A stretch of DNA of 64,000 nucleotides from Sagittula marina (GTDB lineage Bacteria; Pseudomonadota; Alphaproteobacteria; Rhodobacterales; Rhodobacteraceae): assembly GCF_014196795.1 (NCBI RefSeq), contig NZ_JACIEJ010000009.1, forward strand, positions 1-64,000, written 5' to 3'. Shown piece after piece: positions 41,970-52,363 of this stretch. How positions within the stretch are numbered: position 1 is the stretch's first letter; every line of letters begins with the position of its first letter. A program made the position numbers and the translations under genes. The notes under the pieces were generated by a model. That model ran no database searches. It was not told the origin of the DNA and saw only the letters and a list, made by a program, of their open reading frames with translations.

Positions 41970-42881
41970 TCACATCTCCTTGCGCAGGTCCACGACGCGC
42001 AGGGCGAGCGTGATGACAGCGGTGATGATGATGGTCAGGACAACGCCCGCGACGGCGGCAAAGGCCCATTTCAGCGATCCGACCTGGCTGACGATGATGT
42101 TGCCCAGCAGGTTGACCTTGCGACCCGAAAGGGAGGCCGCGGTGGCGAATTCGCCCAGCACCATGACAGAAACGAAGATCGCGCCGACGATCACACCCGG
42201 CATGGACAGCGGCAGCACGATGCGGCGAAAGATCGTCCCGAAGGAAGCGCCAAGGTCACGCGCGGCCTCGATGGTGCTTTCGTCGATGCGGGAGATCATG
42301 AAAGTGATCGGACCGACCATGAACACGCAGTAGATCTGCGTCATGCCCACCAGGACCGAGAACTCGGAAAACAGCAGGAAGGTCAGCGGCTCGTTGATCA
42401 GCCCGAGGTTCATCAGGATCGTGTTGATCGCGCCTTCGGTGCCCAGCATCGGACGCCAGGCAATCACGCGGATCAGGAACGACGTCCAGAACGGGATCAC
42501 GCAGGCCACCAGAAGCGCGGTCTGCACCGTCTGGTTTTTCACGAAAAGGCCGATGAAAAGCGCCACCGGATAGCCGACGACCAGCGTCGCCACCAGCACG
42601 ATGGCCCAGATCCGCAGCGTTGTCCCGATCGCCCCGAGATAGGTCGCCGAAGACAGGAAGCGCTCCCAGCTCGCCGTGGTCAGCGTGTCGTTCACGGCAA
42701 AGGTCGTCTGCGTCCAGAACGACACGTAGATCACCATCAGCATGGGCAACACCATGAAAAGGATCATCCACAAAAGGCCGGGTGACAGCAGCATCAGCGC
42801 GCGGCGCCGCTCGTTGGCCTCCCGCGCGGCGGCGGGGCTGGTCTCGGTCGTGTCGGGCATGTCTGTGGTCACCGTTGTCAT
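41970..42881 (-). CDS. PotB-type ABC permease
   Basis: A 303-residue inner-membrane permease. It begins with a short polar tail then LMLLSPGLLWMILFMVLPMLMV and has the EAA-type loop IEAARDLGASFGTIFRRIVLPLS. It pairs with the PotC-type permease. The start overlaps the ATPase end by 4 bp, so the operon order is ATPase-permease-permease. Confidence 0.92.
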   Translation of the reverse strand: MTTVTTDMPDTTETSPAAAREANERRRALMLLSPGLLWMILFMVLPMLMVIYVSFWTQTTFAVNDTLTTASWERFLSSATYLGAIGTTLRIWAIVLVATLVVGYPVALFIGLFVKNQTVQTALLVACVIPFWTSFLIRVIAWRPMLGTEGAINTILMNLGLINEPLTFLLFSEFSVLVGMTQIYCVFMVGPITFMISRIDESTIEAARDLGASFGTIFRRIVLPLSMPGVIVGAIFVSVMVLGEFATAASLSGRKVNLLGNIIVSQVGSLKWAFAAVAGVVLTIIITAVITLALRVVDLRKEM

Positions 42882-43951
42882 GTGGAGGCCCCCTCGAAAA
42901 GCAGTGCATCCCCAGGCGCGTAGTGCAGCGCGTAGCTGCGGCCTTCGGTCAGCTCGGGCAGGCGCGGATCGCCCAGGTGATCGACCACCTGGATCAGGGC
43001 ACCATCGGGCGCACGAAAGAAGGACAGCGCCGTGGGGCCGTTGAATTCACCCGTGACGTAGCGGGCGGTGAAGTGGCTGCGCCCGCCGGGCACCGCATCG
43101 AGGTCCGACACACCAAGCTGGTCGAAGCGCAACGCGATCTGGGCGGCGGCACCCTCTGCCAGAGGGCGCGACAGCGGCAACATCCCGGCGGACGTGTCGA
43201 GGGCACCCGCCCATGCCGTGCCTTCCAGCAGGTTCCAGGCGTTCAGGTGGCGCGCGGCGGCCGGGTTGTGCGGCCGGGTGAACAACTCGGTCGATCCGTC
43301 CGCCTGTACGATGCGGCCATCCGACAGCACCGCGACCGTGTCCCCCATGGTCAGCGCCTCGGTTTCCGAGCCCGTCACGTGAAGGAAGCTGACACGCAGG
43401 CGTTCGCGGATGGCGCGCAGTTCGTCGCACATCCGGTTGCGCAGATTGGCATCGAGCGCGCCCAGTGGCTCGTCCAGCAACACGATGCGCGGCTCGGTCA
43501 CCAGCGTCCGCGCCAGCGCCACACGCTGTTTCTGCCCGCCGGAGATTTCACCGACGCCGCGATGGCCAAATCCGTCGAGCCCCACAAGCTGCAGTGCGTC
43601 CGCAGCACGTTCCGTCAATTCCTTGGGATCGGCGCAGGCCCCGGTCTCACGGTACTTCAGGCCGAATTCGACGTTTTCCTGAACGGTCAGGTGGGGAAAC
43701 AGCGCAAAGTTCTGAAACACGAAACCGATGTCGCGCCTGTGCGGCGCCTTGCCGTCGAGCCGTTCACCATTGAGCGAGATCTGGCCCGCGTTCGGTTCCT
43801 CGAAACCGGCGATCAGTCGCAAGAGCGTCGTCTTGCCCGCGCCGGAGGCGCCGAGCAGCGACATGTAGGTGTCGTCCGGCACGATGAGGTTGAGGTCTTC
43901 GAGCGCGACGGTTTCACCGTATCGCCGCGTCACCCCGCTGAGATTTAGCAC
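42878..43951 (-). CDS. PotA-type ABC ATPase, first gene of importer operon
   Basis: A 357-residue ATPase: Walker A LLGASGAGKTTLLRLIAG, signature EISGGQKQRVALARTL, Walker B IVLLDEPLGALDANL and a C-terminal TOBE part. It opens the operon and is divergent from the GntR regulator. With the second ATPase at 37286 this gives two PotA-type subunits for what looks like one permease pair, perhaps as a heterodimer. Confidence 0.93.
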   Translation of the reverse strand: MLNLSGVTRRYGETVALEDLNLIVPDDTYMSLLGASGAGKTTLLRLIAGFEEPNAGQISLNGERLDGKAPHRRDIGFVFQNFALFPHLTVQENVEFGLKYRETGACADPKELTERAADALQLVGLDGFGHRGVGEISGGQKQRVALARTLVTEPRIVLLDEPLGALDANLRNRMCDELRAIRERLRVSFLHVTGSETEALTMGDTVAVLSDGRIVQADGSTELFTRPHNPAAARHLNAWNLLEGTAWAGALDTSAGMLPLSRPLAEGAAAQIALRFDQLGVSDLDAVPGGRSHFTARYVTGEFNGPTALSFFRAPDGALIQVVDHLGDPRLPELTEGRSYALHYAPGDALLFEGAST

Positions 43952-44235
43952 GCTTCACTCCCCGTTTTTGATTTTCTGCACACAAACATCGTTTTTTGAT
44001 TCCGGCAAGAAATAAATGATCTTTGCGTACAAAATTCGTAAACCGCCTGAACTCTGTGCGTTTTCGCTTGGCAAAGCGTACTTTTGAGGGCTGTATTGCG
44101 TGAACAGGACGCAAAACGCCAAATTTTCGCCCGCCTGGTTGTGGTGATTGCATGCAAACAACCAAAAGACTTGGTGCACGTTATAAGGTACAACTGTGGG
44201 ACCGACCCAACGGCCCCGACGAAAAGGACCCGCAG
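43952..44235. promoter_or_regulatory. divergent promoter region of importer operon and GntR gene
   Basis: 284 bp, AT-richer than the neighbours. GCGTAC occurs within TTGCGTACAAAA (44025-44036) and again in AAGCGTACTTTT (44077-44088); these could be half-related operator sites for the GntR protein. I see no convincing palindrome. AAGGA upstream of 44236 is the ribosome site for the regulator. Confidence 0.35.
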
Positions 44236-45216
44236 ATGCCAGAGGATGCCTTCGGCCCCAGGCGCAGCCCCCTGTTCCAGAGCACCGCAGATATTCTGCG
44301 GCGCAACATCGACAGCGGCACACTGACACCGGGCCTCGTGCTTCAGGAAAGTGCGCTGTCTGAACGGCTGAGCGTGTCCCGCGCCACGGTCAAACGCGCC
44401 CTGTCGCTGCTGGCAGACGAAGGCCTCCTCTGCCGTTTCGACGGTCGCGGGTATCTGGTGGCCGGACGCGACAGCCCCCGGCGGCTGGACCTGCGCAGCA
44501 TCGAGCTGGACCTCGATCAGCTGGACGAGGATGCGGGCAAACCCAACTGGCAGCGCCTGCAAGAAGAGATGGAAGCCGACCTTGCGCGCTGCCTGATCTT
44601 CGGCCGCTATCGCATCATCGAGGCGCTGGTCGCTGAACACTTCGGTGTCAGCCGCACGGTTGTCCGGGATGTTCTCGGGCGCCTGCAGGAGCGTGGTCTG
44701 GTGACCAAAAGCAACACCTCCCGCTGGGTCGTGGAGCCGCTGACCGCGCAACGGTTCCGCAACAAGTTCGAGCTCGCCTCCATCCTCGAGGTCGCCGCGC
44801 TGGAGACCGCAATGCCCGATATCGAGGCGCTTGGCCGCCTGAGCGCCGACATCCGCGCCCTGCCACAGGACGGGCCGGATGATCCCGACATCTGGTTCGA
44901 CCTGGAGGGCCGGTTTTACGATCTGGCGATCCTCTCCACCCCGAATGCCGACCTTGCTGGATACGTCCGGTCCAATCGCGCCGCGCTGCGATCCTCGCAG
45001 AAAGTGCTGTTTTCGCTGGGCCTGCCGCCGGATCGACAAACCCTGTCGGAGCACGGGATGGTCGTCGACCTCATCCTGGCGCAGACCCGGTCCGCCGCGG
45101 CCAGCATGCTGTCGACGCATCTCGGGAACGCGCTGAACCGAACCATCGCCCAGCTCAAGATCGTCTCCGTGCTCGACCCGCCGGACGACCTTGCGCCCTA
45201 CCTCCAAGCGGGCTGA
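44236..45216 (+). CDS. GntR-type regulator with two winged helices
   Basis: A 326-residue regulator. The first winged helix (about 12-75) reads LRRNIDSGTLTPGLVLQESA, then LSERLSVSRATVKRALSLLA. A second (about 110-170) reads LIFGRYRIIEALVAEHFGVS, then RTVVRDVLGRLQERGLV. An FCD-like helical ligand domain follows. Tandem GntR-type helices in one chain are uncommon but known. It probably controls the divergent importer operon in response to a carboxylate or amine. ATG 44236 follows AAGGA; an ATG at 44152 would add 28 non-conserved residues. Confidence 0.82.
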   Translation: MPEDAFGPRRSPLFQSTADILRRNIDSGTLTPGLVLQESALSERLSVSRATVKRALSLLADEGLLCRFDGRGYLVAGRDSPRRLDLRSIELDLDQLDEDAGKPNWQRLQEEMEADLARCLIFGRYRIIEALVAEHFGVSRTVVRDVLGRLQERGLVTKSNTSRWVVEPLTAQRFRNKFELASILEVAALETAMPDIEALGRLSADIRALPQDGPDDPDIWFDLEGRFYDLAILSTPNADLAGYVRSNRAALRSSQKVLFSLGLPPDRQTLSEHGMVVDLILAQTRSAAASMLSTHLGNALNRTIAQLKIVSVLDPPDDLAPYLQAG

Positions 45217-46048
45217 CCCCCTGCCCTGCGGATCACACTTCCCGGCAAGCACCTGCGGGCCATGGAGCAGCGCCGCCAAAAGGATCTGAACACTCGATCC
45301 GAAGCCAGGAAAACTGGACCGTCAGGCTCAAACCACCCGGCCAGGCGCAGCAATTTTCCTTCGCTCACGGTCACCCCTGGGATGTCCGCCACCCATATCG
45401 CCAAACCTTCGGCCGCCTCCTGCCGTCAATCCAACGCCGTCGCACATGGGATGGGGTCGATGGGCGTTGATGATGTAACCGCCCCCGACGGCACTAACTT
45501 AGCAAGGCCGCATCCGAGCTTTGTTCAAAACGACACCTTATTTGCGCAGCACCCGACCGGCGGCCTTGGGCCTATGCGCTCCGCCTGAGGAGCACCTGTT
45601 CCGCTGACATGGCGGCCTGAGCGAGGCGCGGCTCCGGGTCTGGTCCTGACACAATAACCTGTCAAAGCCCCCCCGTTCGCGGCAAATGAGATAACTGGCG
45701 ATATCGAAAAAACCCGCGCGTCACCCGCGCAGTGGCCCGCGCCTGCACCGGTCACAACATGCGACGGAGGTGGTACCCCCCGTGGGTGTCTTCGGTCGAA
45801 GTGCGCCACCAAACCTCGCGGATCGTGCGACTCGCCCGCTCCGAACGACGGCGCAGACAATAAACTGCACCGGCTTGCCCCTGTCAGGCGTGCGGCGCGG
45901 AACTCAGCAGAAGGTCGCGTAGAAATGGGAGGCCACATTTGCTAAGGTCACGGATGATCTGAACCAGTGCGTCGCTGCGAATCGTAAAGGCTGGAGGCAT
46001 CTGGAAAGACCCCGAATTCGCCGGATATCAAGATGGAGGAGACGCTTG
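45217..46048. other. 830-bp gap with no recognised gene
   Basis: Both strands hold only short R/P/A-rich frames (for example 45262-45588 and 45525-45938) that look non-coding. No tRNA, insertion-sequence end or clear hairpin is found. The last 30 bp hold the AraC-gene ribosome site GGAGGAG (46034-46040). Confidence 0.4.
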
Positions 46049-46933
46049 ATGGAAGGGTTACTGTCATTTGAAGACCTGCCCGACTGGGTGCCGGGCGACG
46101 TCCTTTTGTCCAGCGACGGTCAGGACTGGCGGAACGTCGCGCTGAGGTCCTACCACTATCGAGGCCAGGACGTGGTCGTCCCCGCGATGAATGATTTCAT
46201 GCTTGTCAGTTACAAGGCCGGCAGCACGCCCATGCAGCGACGTTTCGATGGCCGCTGGACGCGGGAGACCCTCGGACCCGGCGCAACATCACTGCTGACG
46301 CGGGCGCAGAAATGCTGCTGGAACTGGCGTGAAACAATCGACGTGACGCACCTTTATCTGTCTGGCTCTCTGGTGGCCGAGGTCGCCAGCGAGGTGATGG
46401 ACTGCAGCGTCAGCAAGGTGGCACTGCATGATATCTTGCGCACGGACGATCCGGTGATGTCGCACGCGGTCGACGCAATCGCCGAGGAAACCCGCAGTCG
46501 CGGACTGGGCGGCGCGCTCTACGTCGACACCGTCGCGCGCGGGCTGATCATTCACATGCTGCGCAACTATGCCTCCGTTCGTGTGCAAGAAACCAGACGG
46601 TCTGGCGCGCTCTCTCCCCTGCAGGAACGCCGGATCATCGAGTTCATCGATGCGAACCTGAACAGCTCTCTGGACCTGAAGATCATGGCGACGGCTCTCG
46701 GCCTGACGCCCTGCCTGTTTGCCCGGCAGTTCCGGCGCAGCTTTGACAAGCCGCCCTATGCCTTTGTGACGACGCGCCGTCTGGAACTGGCGCGGCGCCT
46801 GCTGGCCACCACCGACCTGCCGATCAAGGCCATCGCCTCGGATTGCGGCTTCTCCGATCAGGCGCATCTGACACGCATGTTTTCGACCGAGTTCGGCCAG
46901 ACGCCCGCCGTGTTCCGCCGTCAGGCGTCCTGA
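46049..46933 (+). CDS. AraC-family regulator
   Basis: A 294-residue regulator. The N-terminal about 190 residues form an unassigned sensor part. The C-terminal AraC domain has two helix-turn-helices: DLKIMATALGLTPCLFARQF with FRRSFDKPPYAFVTTRRLEL, then LPIKAIASDCGFSDQAHLTRMFSTEFGQTP. It probably regulates the adjacent monooxygenase-esterase pair. ATG 46049 follows GGAGGAG; a TTG at 46046 is less likely. Confidence 0.88.
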   Translation: MEGLLSFEDLPDWVPGDVLLSSDGQDWRNVALRSYHYRGQDVVVPAMNDFMLVSYKAGSTPMQRRFDGRWTRETLGPGATSLLTRAQKCCWNWRETIDVTHLYLSGSLVAEVASEVMDCSVSKVALHDILRTDDPVMSHAVDAIAEETRSRGLGGALYVDTVARGLIIHMLRNYASVRVQETRRSGALSPLQERRIIEFIDANLNSSLDLKIMATALGLTPCLFARQFRRSFDKPPYAFVTTRRLELARRLLATTDLPIKAIASDCGFSDQAHLTRMFSTEFGQTPAVFRRQAS

Positions 46934-47120
46934 CCCGGCCCGATCTGCGCCCGCGTGTGTTTCGTTCAAAACCACCGGCGCCATGTCCGGATCATTCAAA
47001 AACACGCACCCAAACGCTCAAGACACCCCGCAAGAGCGGCTCCACACTCGCCTCATGTCCCCGTCGCGGGACGGACGACACGGCCTGGAGGAGGCCGCAC
47101 CAATGGAGGAGGAGAAGCGC

Positions 47121-48779
47121 ATGTTGGATACCACGAAGGACCGAAACCCGATGCCGGAGGAGCTGGACGCCCTGGTGATCGGGACTGGGGTCTCCGGACT
47201 TTACGAATTGCACCAGCTTCGCCAGATGGGGCTGAAGGTCCACGCCTGTGACGCCGCATCGGACGTGGGCGGCACATGGTACTGGAACCGCTACCCGGGC
47301 GCGAAGTTCGACAGCGAGGCCTATATCTACCAGTACCTCTTCGACGAACAGCTCTACAAGAAATGGACATGGAGCGAACGGTTCCCCGGTCAGCGCGAGA
47401 TCGAGCGCTGGATGCATTACATCACCGACAGCCTTGACCTGCGCCGCGACATCACCTTTTCGACCACGATCACAAGCGCGACCTGGGACGAGACAAGTGG
47501 CCTTTGGACGGTCGAGACCGATCAGGGCGACAGCGTCCGGGTGCGGTATCTGGTCTGCTGCACCGGGATGCTCTCCGCGCCGCTCACCGACCGCTTTCCG
47601 GGGCAGTCGAGCTTCGACGGGCAGATCGTGCACACCGCCCGCTACCCAAAGGAGGGTCTGGACCTGCAAGGCAGGAAAGTCGCGGTGATCGGGACCGGCG
47701 CCACCGGCATTCAGGTGATCCAGACCATTGCGCCCGAGGTGGACCAACTGACCGTCTTCGTGCGCACGCCGCAATACGTTCTGCCGATGAAGAACCCGAA
47801 ATACGGCCCCGCAGAGGTGGCCTGGTACAAGGGCCGCTTTGACGAGCTGAAATCCACCATCCCGCACACCTTCACCGGCTTCGAGTACGACTTTGAACAG
47901 GCCTGGGCCGACCTGACGCCGGACCAGCGCCACCAAGTGCTCGAAGACACCCACGCGGACGGTTCGCTCAAGCTCTGGCTGGCGTCCTTTGGCGAGATGT
48001 TCTTCGACGAAGAGGTCAGCGAGGAAATCTCGGAATTCGTGCGCGAAAAGATGCGCGCGCGGCTGAAGGACCCGCGTCTGATCGACATCCTCGTGCCCGG
48101 TCCCGACGACTACGGCTTTGGCACCCATCGCGTGCCGCTCGAAAGCCAGTACCTCGAAACCTATCTGCGCGACAATGTGGAGGCGGTCAGCGTCCGCGAC
48201 AATCCGATTGCCGAGATCGTGCCAGAGGGCGTCAAGCTGCAGGATGGCACCGTCTACGAGGTCGATGTCATCATCATGGCCGTGGGCTTTGACGCGGGGT
48301 CCGGGGCGCTGTCCCGGATCGACATCACCGGAACCGACGGCATGACGCTGGCCGAAGAATGGCGCAAGGACATCCGCACCACGCTGGGGATGATGAAATA
48401 CGGCTTCCCCAATCTCTTCATGACGGGCGCTCCGCTGGCCCCGTCCGCTGCGCTGTGCAACATGACCACCTGCCTGCAACAGCAGACAGAATGGATCACC
48501 CGATGCATCCGGGATCTGCGCGACAGTGGCAATGACGTGATCGAACCGACACAAAGCGGCGAAGACGCCTGGGTCGCGCATCATGACGAGACCGCCAATG
48601 CCACGCTGATCTCGAAGACGGAGTCCTGGTACAACGGCGCGAACGTGGCCGGAAAACCGCGTCGCGTCCTGTCTTACACCGGCGGTGTCGGCACCTACCG
48701 CACCCTGTGCAACGAGATGGCCGAAAAGGGCTACCCGTCCTTTGTCATGCGCAAGACAGCCATCCCGGCGACCGCCTGA
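47121..48779 (+). CDS. Baeyer-Villiger-type flavin monooxygenase
   Basis: A 552-residue FAD- and NADPH-dependent monooxygenase. The first Rossmann motif is [11 protein letters not shown] (residues 19-29). The Baeyer-Villiger fingerprint is [12 protein letters not shown] (165-176), with the usual Trp replaced by Tyr. The second Rossmann motif is [12 protein letters not shown] (188-199). It likely inserts oxygen next to a ketone to make an ester or lactone. ATG 47121 follows a strong GGAGGAGGAG; longer upstream starts at 46983 and 47103 are not supported. The esterase next to it would open the product. Confidence 0.85.
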   Translation: MLDTTKDRNPMPEELDALVIGTGVSGLYELHQLRQMGLKVHACDAASDVGGTWYWNRYPGAKFDSEAYIYQYLFDEQLYKKWTWSERFPGQREIERWMHYITDSLDLRRDITFSTTITSATWDETSGLWTVETDQGDSVRVRYLVCCTGMLSAPLTDRFPGQSSFDGQIVHTARYPKEGLDLQGRKVAVIGTGATGIQVIQTIAPEVDQLTVFVRTPQYVLPMKNPKYGPAEVAWYKGRFDELKSTIPHTFTGFEYDFEQAWADLTPDQRHQVLEDTHADGSLKLWLASFGEMFFDEEVSEEISEFVREKMRARLKDPRLIDILVPGPDDYGFGTHRVPLESQYLETYLRDNVEAVSVRDNPIAEIVPEGVKLQDGTVYEVDVIIMAVGFDAGSGALSRIDITGTDGMTLAEEWRKDIRTTLGMMKYGFPNLFMTGAPLAPSAALCNMTTCLQQQTEWITRCIRDLRDSGNDVIEPTQSGEDAWVAHHDETANATLISKTESWYNGANVAGKPRRVLSYTGGVGTYRTLCNEMAEKGYPSFVMRKTAIPATA

Positions 48780-48856
48780 CCGCTGTCAAACGACCGGTCC
48801 GCCCCGATCACGTCGCGGGGCGGACCACCACTCGGTTCAATAAATGGGAGGATACC

Positions 48857-50044
48857 ATGAGCCATAGTTTCAATGCTGACGCCATCCTGAAGGACGTCGT
48901 CGCGGGCGATCCGGCCGTGCCCGGTGTCGTGGCGATGGTCACGGATCGTGAAAGGAACATCTACGAAGGCGCCGCAGGCCTCCGCCGGACAGACGGCGAT
49001 ACCGCGATGACCACCGACGATGTCTTTGCCATCTTTTCGACGACCAAGGCGATCACGGCCACCGCCGCGCTACAGCTTGTGGAGGAGGGCAAGCTGGATC
49101 TCGACGCCCCGGCCAGCACCTACGCCCCCGAGATCGGAGAGCTGAAAGTCATCGAGGGCTTCGACGCGGCAGGCGAGCCGATCCTGCGTGCCCCCAAGCG
49201 CCCCGTGACGACCAAGCATCTGCTGCTCCACACCGCCGGTCTCGGGTATGACTTCTTTTCCGAAACCTACAGCCGACTGGCGCAGGAAAAAGGTCAGCCC
49301 AGCGTCATCACCGCCTCAAAGGAAGCCCTGATGACGCCGCTGCAGTTCGATCCGGGCGACAAGTGGGAATACGGCTCCAACATGGATTGGTGCGGTCAGG
49401 TGGTCGAAGGCATCACCGGCAAGCGCCTCGGAGAGGTGTTCCAGACGCGGATCTTCGACCCGCTCGGGATCGAGGACATGACCTTCGAGCTCACCGACAG
49501 CCTGCGCAAACGGTTGGCCGGGATGCATGCGCGCGGCGCGGACGGGTCGCTCACACCGATGGACTTCGAACTGCCGGACAAGCCCGAGGTCCACATGGGC
49601 GGGCACGGGCTGTACGGCACGGTTGGCGACTACATGAAGTTCATCCGCATGTGGCTCAATGACGGAATGGGCCCGAACGGTCGCGTGCTGAAACCGGAAA
49701 CGGTGGCCATGGCCGAAAAGAACCACCTGGGCGACAAGAAGATCGGCATGTTGCCGGGCGTGATCCCGTCACTGTCGAACGACGCCGAATTCTTTCCCGG
49801 CCTGTCGAAATCCTGGTCCTACAGCTTCATGGTCAATGACGAGGAGGCCCCCACAGGCCGTCCCGCCGGGGCGCTCGGCTGGGCGGGTCTAGCCAACCTG
49901 TTCTACTGGATCGACAGGGCCAACGGGGTCGGCGGCTTCTGGGCAACGCAGATCCTGCCGTTTGGCGATCCGGCTTCGTTTACCGGCTACATGGATCTCG
50001 AAACCGCCTTCTACGCCTCCCTGAAGGCAGCCAAGGCGGCCTGA
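48857..50044 (+). CDS. class C beta-lactamase-fold esterase
   Basis: A 395-residue serine hydrolase. The catalytic S-x-x-K is FSTTK (around residue 58), the YxN equivalent is YGSNMDW and the third motif is replaced by LGWAGLAN. This is a family VIII type (EstB-like) esterase, with no signal peptide seen. It probably hydrolyses the ester or lactone made by the monooxygenase 78 bp upstream. ATG 48857 is preceded by GGGAGG. Confidence 0.85.
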   Translation: MSHSFNADAILKDVVAGDPAVPGVVAMVTDRERNIYEGAAGLRRTDGDTAMTTDDVFAIFSTTKAITATAALQLVEEGKLDLDAPASTYAPEIGELKVIEGFDAAGEPILRAPKRPVTTKHLLLHTAGLGYDFFSETYSRLAQEKGQPSVITASKEALMTPLQFDPGDKWEYGSNMDWCGQVVEGITGKRLGEVFQTRIFDPLGIEDMTFELTDSLRKRLAGMHARGADGSLTPMDFELPDKPEVHMGGHGLYGTVGDYMKFIRMWLNDGMGPNGRVLKPETVAMAEKNHLGDKKIGMLPGVIPSLSNDAEFFPGLSKSWSYSFMVNDEEAPTGRPAGALGWAGLANLFYWIDRANGVGGFWATQILPFGDPASFTGYMDLETAFYASLKAAKAA

Positions 50045-50054
50045 CCGAACAACC

Positions 50055-50080
50055 GCGACCGCCGCCCCTCCGGCGGTCGC
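50055..50080 (+). terminator. stem-loop after the esterase gene
   Basis: A perfect 10-bp inverted repeat (GCGACCGCCG, 6-nt loop, CGGCGGTCGC) lies 11 bp after the stop codon. No T-tract follows, so it may act as an mRNA stabiliser or with Rho. Confidence 0.5.
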
Positions 50081-50450
50081 CCACTAATGTGCAGACAGGT
50101 GGCAAACCTGATCGCTGGCCGCACCGGACGCACAACAGACCGACGACGCGGGGCGGCGGACTGATTTGCCCCGCCCTGCCCCAATGTTGGCTTTCCCGGC
50201 ACGTTGCAGCGTCCTTTGGCAGGCGCGCATGGTGTCCACAGATCGGGTCGCTGAGGGCCAGCCATGGACTTGCCCACCAGCGATGGATCGCACGGAATTT
50301 CATGCCACGTGAGGCCACCTCATGACGCCGATGGCGCTGGATCACGTGTCATCACGGTGCGCACAGCCCAACCGGTCACGCCCCTTACGCATCATGGTGC
50401 GGGGCCGGGACCTTGCAGCACTGAAACGCTGCTCGGCACCCCAAGCACGC
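50081..50450. other. 370-bp gap with no recognised gene
   Basis: This separates the convergent esterase and amidase ends. Only short frames without protein-like composition occur. Confidence 0.4.
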
Positions 50451-51725
50451 CTAGCCCACCGGGGCGACCGCCTCCGGCATCAACAACGACGCCGCCCGGA
50501 TCACCCGCCGATCCTCATACCGCCGCCCGATCAGCGACACGCCCACAGGCAGCCCCGCAGCCGTGCGATACATCGGCACGTTCACCACCGGCACCTGCAT
50601 CAGCGTCCACATGCTGTTGTACGTCGGGTCGCCCGTCCCGATGCCCTCTGGTGCAACCCCGGTGGCCGAAGGCGCAAGGATCAGATCCAGCCCACCCTCG
50701 AACAGATCGTCCAGCAGCCCACGACACAGGTCCGCCTGCCTGTAGGCCGCGCGCGCCTCGATCGCCGTCGGCGGCGCTGCCACCATGTCGGAAAAGAAAG
50801 CACCCAGATCCGGCGTGGCCCGCACCTCGTTCAAAAAGGCCGACGCGCCTTCGCGGGCCAGAACAACCCGGTGCGACTCCAGAATGCCATCGAACGCTTC
50901 GGGCAAGGTCAGGTCGAACACCTCCGCGCCCAAAGCCAGCAGCACCCCTGCCCCGTTTTCCATCGCGGCGCGGCTGTCCGCATCGGCGGCCTCCGGCGTG
51001 GTGCCGTAGCTGATGCCGATCCGCAGCCCCGCAAGGCTGTCCGGCACATCGCACCCGTCAAAACCGAACACATCGGCCAGCAGCTCCAGATCCGACGCCG
51101 CCCGCGCATACAGGCCAACGGTGTCGCAGGTGGCGGAGTACATCTTTGACCCCTCACGAGAGATGGCGTTCCACGTGGGCTTCATCCCGAAGACCCCGCA
51201 GAATGACGCGGGCCGGATGGTCGAGCCTCCGGTCTGCGTGCCCAGGGCAAGCGCCGTCATCCCCGCCGCCACGGACGCCGCAGAGCCAGAGGACGAACCG
51301 CCCGGCGTGCGCGCCGCATCATGCGGGTTCGTCGTGCCCGGCCCGACGGTCGTTGACGCAAACTCCGTGGTGCGCGCCTTTCCGGCGATCAAGGCGCCCG
51401 CGCTGCGCAACGTGTCGACGCAGGCCGCATCAATCCCCGGCTGCGATCCCGCGTAGCGCGCAGAGTTATGCGCCGTGGGCATGTCCCGCGTCAGCAGCAC
51501 GTCCTTCACCGCAACCGTCACACCTTTCAACGGGCCGTCGGGCAGCGCATCCGCCTCGGCCCGCAGCCGGTCCGCATCGAAAAACGCAAAGGCGTTCACC
51601 GCAGGCTCGACCTGCTGCACACGTGCGATCATATCCTCCGCCACGGCCATGGGAGGCGTGCCAGCGGCCACCGCCTCGACCATCTGCCGCGCGGTGCCTG
51701 CATGAAATGTCAATGGCTTGTCCAT
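50451..51725 (-). CDS. amidase signature enzyme (first)
   Basis: A 424-residue amidase-signature hydrolase with the catalytic triad: Lys in GVTVAVKDVLLT, cis-Ser in TPGGSSSGSAAS and the nucleophile Ser in GTQTGGSTIRPASF. It hydrolyses a C-N amide, releasing ammonia or an amine. It is the last gene of the minus-strand operon that begins at the binding protein, 2 bp after rutE. A role downstream of the RutA-type step is inferred from the operon. Confidence 0.9.
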   Translation of the reverse strand: MDKPLTFHAGTARQMVEAVAAGTPPMAVAEDMIARVQQVEPAVNAFAFFDADRLRAEADALPDGPLKGVTVAVKDVLLTRDMPTAHNSARYAGSQPGIDAACVDTLRSAGALIAGKARTTEFASTTVGPGTTNPHDAARTPGGSSSGSAASVAAGMTALALGTQTGGSTIRPASFCGVFGMKPTWNAISREGSKMYSATCDTVGLYARAASDLELLADVFGFDGCDVPDSLAGLRIGISYGTTPEAADADSRAAMENGAGVLLALGAEVFDLTLPEAFDGILESHRVVLAREGASAFLNEVRATPDLGAFFSDMVAAPPTAIEARAAYRQADLCRGLLDDLFEGGLDLILAPSATGVAPEGIGTGDPTYNSMWTLMQVPVVNVPMYRTAAGLPVGVSLIGRRYEDRRVIRAASLLMPEAVAPVG

Positions 51726-51727
51726 GG

Positions 51728-52333
51728 TCAGACCATCACGCAGGCGTCGTCAAAGGACAGGCGCGGCAACCGTCCCCAGACCTTGTCCGGGTCGCCATAG
51801 CCGATGTTGCAGATGAAGTTCACCTTCCACGTCGTCCCCGCCAGGAACGCCTCCTCGACCTTGTCCGCCTCGAACCCCGACAGCGGCCCGCAATCCAGCC
51901 CCAGCGCGCGCGCCGCCATGATCAGGTAGCCGCCTGCAAGCGATCCGTTGCGCATGGCGGTCTCTTCGATCAGGGCCGGCGAGCCGGTGAACCATGATTT
52001 CGCATCCCCATGCGGGAACAGCTCCGGCAGCTTCTCGTAGAATTCCATGTCGTGGCACACCAGCACCGTCACCGGCGCGGTCATGGTCTTGTCCACGTTG
52101 CTTTTCGACAGCGCCGGGGCAAGCTTTTCCTTGCCCTCGGCCGTGCGGATGAACACGAACCGTGCAGGCGAACAATTGGCCGAGGTCGGCCCCATCTTCA
52201 CCAGATCATACAGCTGTTCCAGCGTCGCATCGTCCACCGGCGTGTCCCGCCAGCCATTCTGCGACCGGGCCTCCAGAAACAGCTGATCCAGCGCCTCCGG
52301 GCCAAGCGTGTCTTGCAATTCCAGATCTTTCAT
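51728..52333 (-). CDS. rutE: RutE-type malonic semialdehyde reductase
   Basis: A 201-residue nitroreductase-fold flavoprotein that follows E. coli RutE closely: [57 protein letters not shown] and a C-terminal [20 protein letters not shown]. In E. coli, RutE reduces malonic semialdehyde to 3-hydroxypropionate during pyrimidine-ring degradation. Here it lies between two amidase genes. Its presence suggests a 3-carbon aldehyde intermediate. Confidence 0.85.
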   Translation of the reverse strand: MKDLELQDTLGPEALDQLFLEARSQNGWRDTPVDDATLEQLYDLVKMGPTSANCSPARFVFIRTAEGKEKLAPALSKSNVDKTMTAPVTVLVCHDMEFYEKLPELFPHGDAKSWFTGSPALIEETAMRNGSLAGGYLIMAARALGLDCGPLSGFEADKVEEAFLAGTTWKVNFICNIGYGDPDKVWGRLPRLSFDDACVMV

Positions 52334-52363
52334 ATCGTCGTCCTTTACTATTTCGTCCGCCCT

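Noticed and set aside
42878-43951. Assigning the importer as polyamine-specific (potABCD)
   Set aside because: This family also imports opines, amides and other ligands, and nothing in the operon (no polyamine catabolic gene) supports polyamines, so no gene symbols are given.
45525-45938. A 137-residue minus-strand frame in the 45217-46048 gap
   Set aside because: The composition (R, P, G, S) is shadow-like and it has no ribosome site.
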